The translations under genes were made by a program, and so were the position numbers. From Afipia sp. 64-13 (lineage in GTDB: Bacteria; Pseudomonadota; Alphaproteobacteria; Rhizobiales; Xanthobacteraceae), in the NCBI GenBank assembly GCA_001897755.1, contig MKUJ01000014.1:1-64000 (forward strand): a DNA stretch of 64,000 bases, given 5' to 3'. This document shows positions 58,068 through 64,000 of the stretch, piece after piece (position 1 is the stretch's first letter; every line of letters starts with the position of its first letter). The notes beneath the pieces are model-generated. The model saw nothing but the letters and a program-made list of their open reading frames with translations. It was not told where the DNA came from and made no database searches.

Positions 58068-58463
58068 ATGACCCCCAGGATCGACCGACCTCTTTCACCC
58101 TTCCTGACCTACCGGTGGACGCTGACGATGGCGATGTCCATCGTCCACCGCGTCACCGGTATCGCGCTGTATCTCGGCACACTGTTGATGGCCTGGTGGC
58201 TCATTGCAACCGCATCCGGGCCGAACGCCTATGCGACTTTGCAAAGCTTCACCGGAAGCTGGATCGGCCGCATCGTGGTGTTCGGCTACACTTGGGCGCT
58301 GGTTCATCACATGCTGAGCGGCATCCGCCACTTCGCCTGGGACCTCGGCTACGGGTTTGAGGCTGCGGAACGGGAATGGCTGACCCGCGCCGCGCTGATC
58401 GGTGGCATCGTCCTCACCATCGCGATCTGGGTCGTCGCCTTCGCCATCGGGGGCGGACGATGA
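58068..58463 (+). CDS. sdhC: Succinate dehydrogenase cytochrome b556 subunit
   Basis: Membrane heme-b subunit of complex II. 131 residues, three membrane helices; motif SIVHRVTGIALYLGTL and the heme-region HHMLSGIRHFAWD. ATG at 58068 preferred over an upstream TTG at 58041. It overlaps sdhD by 4 bp (ATGA). Confidence 0.95.
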   Translation: MTPRIDRPLSPFLTYRWTLTMAMSIVHRVTGIALYLGTLLMAWWLIATASGPNAYATLQSFTGSWIGRIVVFGYTWALVHHMLSGIRHFAWDLGYGFEAAEREWLTRAALIGGIVLTIAIWVVAFAIGGGR

Positions 58464-58858
58464 GCCAGAACACCCGGCATTCGATGCGCACCGCGCTTGG
58501 CCGCGTCCGCTATCTCGGGTCCGCCCATGGCGGCACCTCGGATTTCTTCCGCCAGCGGCTCACCGCCATCGCGCTGGTGGTGCTGTTCACGCCGGTCATC
58601 GTCGTGATCATGATGCTGCTCGGCCGCAGCCAGGCCGGCGCGGCGCAGATCCTCGGCTCGCCGGCGGTCGCGATCCTGATGATCCTCTTCATCGTCGCCA
58701 GCGTCTGGCACATGAAGATCGGCATGCAGGTGGTGATCGAGGACTATATCAGCGGCGAAAAGACCAAGCTCGCCGCCATCATCGCCAATAATTTCGTCGC
58801 GTTCGCGATCGGCCTCGCCTCGATCTACGCGCTCGTCAAACTGTCATCCGGAGTCTAG
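58460..58858 (+). CDS. sdhD: Succinate dehydrogenase membrane anchor subunit
   Basis: 132 residues, three membrane helices, with RYLGSAHGGTSDFFRQRLTA near the start and the heme/quinone-region WHMKIGMQVVIEDYISG. Overlaps sdhC; sdhA starts three bases after its stop. Confidence 0.95.
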   Translation: MSQNTRHSMRTALGRVRYLGSAHGGTSDFFRQRLTAIALVVLFTPVIVVIMMLLGRSQAGAAQILGSPAVAILMILFIVASVWHMKIGMQVVIEDYISGEKTKLAAIIANNFVAFAIGLASIYALVKLSSGV

Positions 58859-58861
58859 CGC

Positions 58862-60670
58862 ATGGCGGCCAGCAGCAAGTCCGGACCGGCCTACCCGATC
58901 GAGGACCACACCTACGACGTGATCGTGGTCGGCGCCGGCGGCGCGGGCCTGCGCGCGGTGGTCGGCTGCTCCGAAGCGGGCCTGCGCACCGCCTGCATCA
59001 CCAAGGTGTTTCCGACCCGCTCGCACACCGTGGCGGCGCAGGGCGGCATCTCCGCCTCGCTCGGCAACATGCATCCCGACGACTGGCGCTGGCACATGTA
59101 CGACACCGTCAAGGGATCGGACTGGCTCGGCGATCAGGACTCCATCGAATACATGGTGCGCAACGCACCCGAAGCGGTCTACGAGCTCGAACATTGGGGC
59201 GTGCCGTTCTCGCGCACCGAGGAAGGCAAGATCTTCCAGCGTCCGTTCGGCGGCATGACCGTCGATTACGGCAAGGGCCAGGCGCAGCGCACCTGCGCCG
59301 CGGCCGACCGCACCGGCCACGCCATGCTGCACACGATGTACGGCCAGGCACTGCGCCATTCGGCGGAATTCTTCATCGAGTTCTTCGCCATCGATCTCAT
59401 CATGGACGACCAGGGCGTCTGCCGCGGCGTGATCGCCCTCAAGCTCGACGACGGCACGCTGCATCGCTTCCGCGCCCAGACCACCATCCTCGCCACCGGC
59501 GGCTATGGCCGCGCCTATCTGTCCTGCACCTCGGCGCACACCTGCACCGGCGACGGCGGCGCCATGGTGCTGCGCGCCGGACTGCCGCTGCAGGACATGG
59601 AGTTCGTGCAATTCCATCCGACCGGCATCTTCCCGGCCGGCTGCCTGATCACCGAGGGCGCGCGCGGCGAAGGCGGCTATCTGGTCAACGCCGAGGGTGA
59701 GCGCTTCATGGAGCGCTATGCGCCCTCCGCCAAGGATCTCGCCTCGCGCGACGTGGTCTCGCGCGCCATGACCATCGAGATCCGCGAAGGCCGCGGCGTC
59801 GGCAAGAAGAAGGATCATATGTTCCTTCATCTCGACCATCTCGATCCCGCGGTGCTGCACGAGCGGCTGCCGGGCATTTCGGAATCGGCGAAGATTTTCG
59901 CCGGCGTCGACGTCACCCGCGAGCCGATCCCGGTGCTGCCGACCGTGCATTACAACATGGGCGGCATCCCGACCAACTTCCACGGCGAAGTCGTGATCAA
60001 GAAGGGCGACGACAACGACGCGGTGGTGCCCGGCCTGATGGCGCTCGGCGAAGCCGCCTGCGTCTCGGTGCATGGCGCCAACCGCCTCGGCTCCAATTCG
60101 CTGATCGACCTCGTGGTGTTCGGCCGCTCGGCGGCGCTGCGCTGCGCCGAGAAACTCACCGCCAACGCCAAGCAGCCCGACCTGCCGAGCAACTCCGCCG
60201 AACTCGCGCTCGGCCGGCTCGACCGTTTCCGTTATGCCTCCGGCGGCACGCCGACCGCGCGGCTGCGCGATTCCATGCAGCGCGTGATGCAGAACAATTG
60301 CTCTGTGTTCCGCACCGGCGAGGTGCTGCGCGAGGGCCAGGACCTGATCCACAAGGTCAAGGGCGGCGTCTCCGACATCGACGTCACCGACCGCACGCTG
60401 GTGTGGAATACCGATCTCGTCGAGACGCTGGAGTTCGACAATCTGATCGCGCAGGCGGTGGTGACGATGGACTCGGCGGCGAACCGCACCGAGAGCCGCG
60501 GTGCGCATGCCCGCGAGGATTTCGCCGAGCGCGACGACAAGAACTGGATGAAGCACACGCTGGCCTGGGCCGACGCCAAGGGCAACACCGCGATCGATTA
60601 CCGCCCCGTGCACAGCTACACGATGACCAACGACGTTCAGTACATTCCGCCGAAAGCGCGCGTGTACTGA
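58862..60670 (+). CDS. sdhA: Succinate dehydrogenase flavoprotein subunit
   Basis: Oxidises succinate to fumarate with covalently bound FAD. 602 residues: GAGGAGLRA dinucleotide-binding site, FAD-linking histidine in [31 protein letters not shown], and [18 protein letters not shown]. Repeat A6 separates it from sdhB by 111 bp, where other genomes have a short spacer. Confidence 0.98.
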   Translation: MAASSKSGPAYPIEDHTYDVIVVGAGGAGLRAVVGCSEAGLRTACITKVFPTRSHTVAAQGGISASLGNMHPDDWRWHMYDTVKGSDWLGDQDSIEYMVRNAPEAVYELEHWGVPFSRTEEGKIFQRPFGGMTVDYGKGQAQRTCAAADRTGHAMLHTMYGQALRHSAEFFIEFFAIDLIMDDQGVCRGVIALKLDDGTLHRFRAQTTILATGGYGRAYLSCTSAHTCTGDGGAMVLRAGLPLQDMEFVQFHPTGIFPAGCLITEGARGEGGYLVNAEGERFMERYAPSAKDLASRDVVSRAMTIEIREGRGVGKKKDHMFLHLDHLDPAVLHERLPGISESAKIFAGVDVTREPIPVLPTVHYNMGGIPTNFHGEVVIKKGDDNDAVVPGLMALGEAACVSVHGANRLGSNSLIDLVVFGRSAALRCAEKLTANAKQPDLPSNSAELALGRLDRFRYASGGTPTARLRDSMQRVMQNNCSVFRTGEVLREGQDLIHKVKGGVSDIDVTDRTLVWNTDLVETLEFDNLIAQAVVTMDSAANRTESRGAHAREDFAERDDKNWMKHTLAWADAKGNTAIDYRPVHSYTMTNDVQYIPPKARVY

Positions 60671-60680
60671 GCCGCTGAAT

Positions 60681-60748
60681 CGTCATGCGCGGAGATCAGC
60701 CGCGCGTCCATCCAAAAGATGGATTGCCGGATCTGGCCCGGCGATGAC
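60681..60748. repeat. Family A repeat, short diverged (copy 6), between sdhA and sdhB
   Basis: CGTCATGCGCGGAGATCAGC with CGCGCGTCCATCC, then GGATTGCCGGATCTGGCCCG and GCGATGAC. Same outer ends as family A, shorter and more diverged. Confidence 0.65.
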
Positions 60749-60781
60749 ACATGAACATGGATGACGGACGAAGGCGAAGTC

Positions 60782-61564
60782 ATGGTTCAATTCACGCTGC
60801 CGAAGAATTCCACGATCTCCGAGGGCAAGACCTGGCCGGCGCCGGAAGGCGCCACTGAAATCCGCGAATTCAAGATCTATCGCTGGAATCCGGACGACGG
60901 CAAGAACCCGACCGTCGACACCTATCGTGTCGACACCGCCGATTGCGGGCCGATGGTGCTCGACGGCCTGATCTGGATCAAGAACAACATCGACCCGACG
61001 CTGACCTTCCGCCGCTCCTGCCGCGAAGGCGTCTGCGGCTCCTGCGCCATGAACATCGACGGCAAAAACACGCTGGCCTGCACCTGCTCGATGCACGACG
61101 TCGATGCCGGCGCGGTCAACGTCAAGCCGCTGCCGCACCAGCCGGTGGTGAAGGATCTCGTTCCGGATCTGACCAATTTCTACGCGCAATACGCCTCGAT
61201 CGAGCCGTGGCTGCACACCACCAGCGCGACGCCGCAGAAGGAATGGAAGCAGTCGCCGGAAGACCGCGCCAAGCTCAACGGCCTTTACGAATGCATTCTG
61301 TGCGCCTGCTGCTCGACCTCGTGCCCGAGCTACTGGTGGAACAGCGACCGCTATCTCGGCCCCGCCGCGCTGCTGCAGGCCGACCGCTGGGTCAACGACA
61401 GCCGCGACGAGGCCACCGGCGAGCGGCTCGACAATCTCGAGGACCCGTTCCGGCTCTATCGCTGCCATACCATCATGAACTGCACCAAGGCCTGCCCGAA
61501 GGGACTCAATCCGGCGAAAGCCATTGCCGACCTCAAGCTGAAACTGGTCGAACGGCAGGTCTGA
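60782..61564 (+). CDS. sdhB: Succinate dehydrogenase iron-sulfur subunit
   Basis: Carries electrons from SdhA to the membrane subunits. 260 residues with the [2Fe-2S] ligands in [16 protein letters not shown] and ACTC, and the [4Fe-4S]/[3Fe-4S] ligands in [17 protein letters not shown] and [20 protein letters not shown] at 60782 ([10 protein letters not shown]) is the family start; the upstream in-frame ATG at 60761 is less likely. Confidence 0.97.
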   Translation: MVQFTLPKNSTISEGKTWPAPEGATEIREFKIYRWNPDDGKNPTVDTYRVDTADCGPMVLDGLIWIKNNIDPTLTFRRSCREGVCGSCAMNIDGKNTLACTCSMHDVDAGAVNVKPLPHQPVVKDLVPDLTNFYAQYASIEPWLHTTSATPQKEWKQSPEDRAKLNGLYECILCACCSTSCPSYWWNSDRYLGPAALLQADRWVNDSRDEATGERLDNLEDPFRLYRCHTIMNCTKACPKGLNPAKAIADLKLKLVERQV

Positions 61565-61643
61565 TCCCGCATCCGGGCCGTCGCCATCCCCCAATGCCTC
61601 TATTCTGCTTGAACCGTCGCGGCTCCCGCGCGATGACTGGGGC

Positions 61644-62519
61644 ATGAATCAAGCCGCCAACCCTCCGCCGGACGACTCGCCGTTCGGCGCTTTCGCACCG
61701 ACCTCGTTCCAGCGCGCGGTGATCGCCGCCGCGCACGGCTCGCGCCTGAAACGGGGCGCGTTCCGCCCGATGCTGTCGCGCCTCGTCAATCTGCTGCGGC
61801 CGGGGCCGATCGACGCCAGCTATCAGGGCGCCTCGTTCCGCTTCCATCACCAGGCCAGCGGCACCGAACGCGGCGCGCTGTTCAATCCCGATTACAATTT
61901 GGCCGAACTCGATTTCCTGCGGAGCCATACTCCCGCCGGCGGCGTGGCGATCGATGTCGGCGCCAATGTCGGCACCTATGCGCTGGCGCTGGCGCGGCAT
62001 GTCGGCGAAGGCGGCCGCGTCGTCGCCATCGAGCCGCATCCGGTGTCGCGCGCCCGCCTGGCCTTCAACGTCCGCGCCTCGCGGCTCGACAACGTCACGA
62101 TTGTCGCGGCGGCGGCGGCCGATGTCGCCGGCGAACTCACGATCGAGACCGACGGCGACAATCTCGGCGCCAGCCATGTCAGCGATTCACCCTCGGCCAC
62201 CGGCATCAAGGTGCCGGCGCTGCCACTGCTGAGCGTTCTGCACGAGGCCGGGATCACCCATATCGACGCCATGAAGATCGACATCGAGGGTTACGAGGAC
62301 CGCGCGCTGACCAGCTTTTTCCGCGACGCGCCGCCCGAGCTGTGGCCGGGCGCGGTGGCGATCGAGCATCTGGAGCGCAAGACCTGGCGGCGCGATTGCA
62401 TCGACGACATGCTGGTGCGCGGCTACACCCTGGCCGGCAAGACCCGCAGCAACACGTTGCTGGTCGGCCATCAACTGCCGCTGCTGCGCGCGCGAGCCGG
62501 CACACAGCGCGTCACCTGA
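61644..62519 (+). CDS. FkbM family methyltransferase
   Basis: 291 residues. SAM-binding motif AIDVGANVGTYALALA (about 102-117) with VVAIEPHPVSRARLAFNV, and the FkbM-type HIDAMKIDIEGYEDRAL. N-terminal 60 residues are less conserved. Members methylate sugars, lipids or antibiotics; target unknown. Follows sdhB by 79 bp and could be read through from it, but nothing else links them. Confidence 0.88.
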   Translation: MNQAANPPPDDSPFGAFAPTSFQRAVIAAAHGSRLKRGAFRPMLSRLVNLLRPGPIDASYQGASFRFHHQASGTERGALFNPDYNLAELDFLRSHTPAGGVAIDVGANVGTYALALARHVGEGGRVVAIEPHPVSRARLAFNVRASRLDNVTIVAAAAADVAGELTIETDGDNLGASHVSDSPSATGIKVPALPLLSVLHEAGITHIDAMKIDIEGYEDRALTSFFRDAPPELWPGAVAIEHLERKTWRRDCIDDMLVRGYTLAGKTRSNTLLVGHQLPLLRARAGTQRVT

Positions 62520-62535
62520 CGCGGATACGCGTCAC

Positions 62536-62913
62536 TCAACGCCACGCCGGCAGCACGAAGATCGCGATATTGACCAGCAGGCCGAGCGTATAAACGATCG
62601 AGCGCGCCGTGCTGTAATTTCCGACATAGCAAAGCCCGTGCAGGATGCGCAGCACGAGATAGAGCAGCGCAAGGCCGTTCACGGCGGCGAGCGGCGCATC
62701 CGACGTCACCGCGATAATCACCGCCGCGGCGAAGAACGGAAAATTCTCGTAGGCATTCTGGTGCGCGGCATAGGCGCGACGCCGGTGCGGCGGCAGATCG
62801 CCGACCTCCTCGCGCGGATGGCGATTCGTGGTCGGCGCGCCCCATTTGGCGAGCGCCACCCAGATCAGCGGCAGCAGCGCCGCGACCAGAACGCACCAAT
62901 AGGCAACGGGCAT
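62536..62913 (-). CDS. MAPEG family membrane protein
   Basis: 125 residues with four membrane helices. The MAPEG signature region RRAYAAHQNAYENFPFFAAA (about 45-64) is present, followed by LALLYLVLRILHGLCYVGN. The family covers glutathione- and eicosanoid-handling membrane enzymes; bacterial members are mostly uncharacterised. AGGGAGAG lies upstream of the ATG. Converges with the FkbM gene. Confidence 0.88.
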   Translation of the reverse strand: MPVAYWCVLVAALLPLIWVALAKWGAPTTNRHPREEVGDLPPHRRRAYAAHQNAYENFPFFAAAVIIAVTSDAPLAAVNGLALLYLVLRILHGLCYVGNYSTARSIVYTLGLLVNIAIFVLPAWR

Positions 62914-63077
62914 GCTCTCTCCCTGATCGAAGCCTCATATTTGTACATCATGTTTGCGGGCGGCGAGACCGCCGCGCTTGCAACACACGGAACACGTTCG
63001 CGATCCGCACGTTAGCAGCATTCGCGCAATCCGGCGCGAGACGATGATCACCGGCCATCAGCAAAGGTCCTGTCCCG

Positions 63078-63326
63078 ATGGGAAAGCCACCGCAGCCACC
63101 GACGCCGCAGGAAGATCCGCCGATCCAGCCGGGACGTCCGACCGAACCCCCGCCGGAGCAGCCGCCGGGCAATCCGCAGCCGGATATTCCGCCACCGATG
63201 CACGAGCCCGACACGCCGCCCCCGCCGCAAGAGCTGCCCGGCAACACGCCTGACGAGACGCCGATGCGCGGGCCGAGCGGGCCGAGCGTACCCAATCCCG
63301 CCACCGACGCCGTGAATCGCAAGTGA
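63078..63326 (+). CDS. Small proline-rich protein of unknown function
   Basis: 82 residues, about two-fifths proline, with acidic residues and glutamine in PxP and EPP clusters (PPTPQEDPPIQP, PPEQPPGNPQP). No signal or membrane segment, and no cysteine. The ribosome site (AAGG) is 11-14 bases upstream, weak. It may be a real disordered protein, but composition bias makes coding status uncertain. Confidence 0.5.
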   Translation: MGKPPQPPTPQEDPPIQPGRPTEPPPEQPPGNPQPDIPPPMHEPDTPPPPQELPGNTPDETPMRGPSGPSVPNPATDAVNRK

Positions 63327-63577
63327 CAGTGCGATGACAAGCGCAGCGCGGATGCCATCACGCTGCGAACATCGTGAATCTGCCGCGTTCAGCGAATCTG
63401 CCGCGTTCAGACTGTGTTCAGCCGCAAGAGACGACGATTCGCTTGAAATGCGCGGTTTTGCGCGCGGCTTTGCCACACTCCCGCCGCACGGTTATCCGGA
63501 GATTGTGCAACTTCAACGTGACGCAACGCCATCGCGTCATGAATTCGCTGACCGGCCCGCTCTCACATAAGGTGATC

Positions 63578-64000
63578 ATGAAACATTTCAGACCGCTCCT
63601 TCTTGCCACCACCGCGATCTCGGCGCTGTCGCTGTCGCAGCCTTCCGCAATTGCGGAGAGCGCGGCGCTGAACGCTGCGAACGCATTCGTCGTCGCGCAA
63701 GCCGCGCCCGATCAGAAGGAAGCGCCCAAGGCGCCGCCGAAAGCCGCACCCCCCGCGCCACCGAAGGTCGCGCCGCCACCGCCACCGCATGCTCCGCCGC
63801 CGGCCCCGCCGAAGGCACCGCCGCCGGCACCTCCCAGGGCCGCACCGGCGCCCGCACATCCCGCTCCGCCGCCGCCGCCCGCCGCACGGCCACCCGCGCC
63901 TCCGGCGGCTCCTCACGCCGCGCCGCCTGCCGCACCCAAGGCCGGACCGGCACCCCAGCAGCGTGCTCCCGAAGCTCCGAAGGCCGCTCCGGCCGCCCCT
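63578..64000 (+). CDS. Exported proline/alanine-rich protein (partial, runs off the window)
   Basis: The 141 codons seen from the ATG at 63578 begin with a basic-hydrophobic signal peptide (MKHFRPLLLATTAISALSLS) and a spacer ending VVAQAAPDQKEAPK. A long Pro/Ala/Lys-rich stretch with KAPP and APPPPP units follows. There is no stop before the window end. In related genomes such stalks precede an OmpA/peptidoglycan-binding or similar envelope domain. Whether that holds here cannot be seen. Confidence 0.75.
   Translation, partial: MKHFRPLLLATTAISALSLSQPSAIAESAALNAANAFVVAQAAPDQKEAPKAPPKAAPPAPPKVAPPPPPHAPPPAPPKAPPPAPPRAAPAPAHPAPPPPPAARPPAPPAAPHAAPPAAPKAGPAPQQRAPEAPKAAPAAP

Noticed and set aside
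58844..60613. 589-codon - strand frame opposite sdhA
   Set aside because: Antisense shadow of sdhA.

Overview
The window is a GC-rich, densely coding, single-chromosome segment of an alphaproteobacterium. It most resembles the Bradyrhizobium / Rhodopseudomonas / Afipia group (Nitrobacteraceae). The evidence is the familiar gene order of that group (atpH, priA/xerC, lpd-sucB-sucA-mdh-zapE, acnA-ccmABCDG, yciB-ftsY-mtaB-dapF, ffh-rpsP-rimM-trmD-rplS-leuC-leuD-asd-leuB, sdhCDAB), a MatB very like the R. palustris enzyme, and four families of dispersed intergenic palindromes. No tRNA, rRNA, insertion sequence, prophage or CRISPR array was seen.

Layout. 1-6.5 kb: end of the ATP synthase operon (atpH), a short RlpA-like protein, priA divergent from a XerC-type recombinase, and two small membrane proteins. 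6.9-16 kb: a leftward block with mdh, sucA, sucB and lpd (TCA cycle), preceded by zapE and a 2'-5' RNA ligase-like gene; sucC and sucD, which relatives carry between mdh and sucA, are absent here. 16-23.3 kb: tesA divergent from a ybbA-ybbP ABC exporter, a BI-1 membrane protein, a GNAT acetyltransferase, an ArsR repressor with SqrR/BigR cysteine spacing divergent from an AhpD-like gene, and a DUF2794 gene. 24-31 kb: a DUF1223 protein, aconitase and cytochrome c maturation genes ccmABCD and ccmG. 31-38 kb: a secreted helix-hairpin-helix protein, yciB, ftsY, a pseudouridine synthase, mtaB, dapF, an exported GyrI-like protein and a SIMPL-domain protein. 39.8-54 kb: SRP, ribosome and tRNA-modification genes running into leucine synthesis (leuC, leuD, leuB), with asd, carbonic anhydrase and a CitE-like lyase interleaved. 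Three small, very basic secreted proteins lie between leuC and leuD. 54-64 kb: an MFS transporter, malonyl-CoA synthetase, a TauE/SafE permease, sdhCDAB, an FkbM methyltransferase, a MAPEG protein and two proline-rich ORFs, the last running off the window.

Functional theme: central respiratory metabolism. Aconitase, 2-oxoglutarate dehydrogenase with its E3, malate dehydrogenase, succinate dehydrogenase, ATP synthase and cytochrome c maturation are all here. Housekeeping genes for protein targeting (ffh, ftsY), replication restart (priA) and chromosome resolution (xerC-like) accompany them.

The non-coding layer is the most unusual part. Four repeat families, called A-D here, sit in gaps, inside operons, at gene ends and apparently within one N-terminus (trmD); in one place a family C cluster interrupts a family B element. 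The best candidate for an undescribed functional system is the persulfide-sensor-like repressor paired with an AhpD-type protein at 22.3-23.0 kb.
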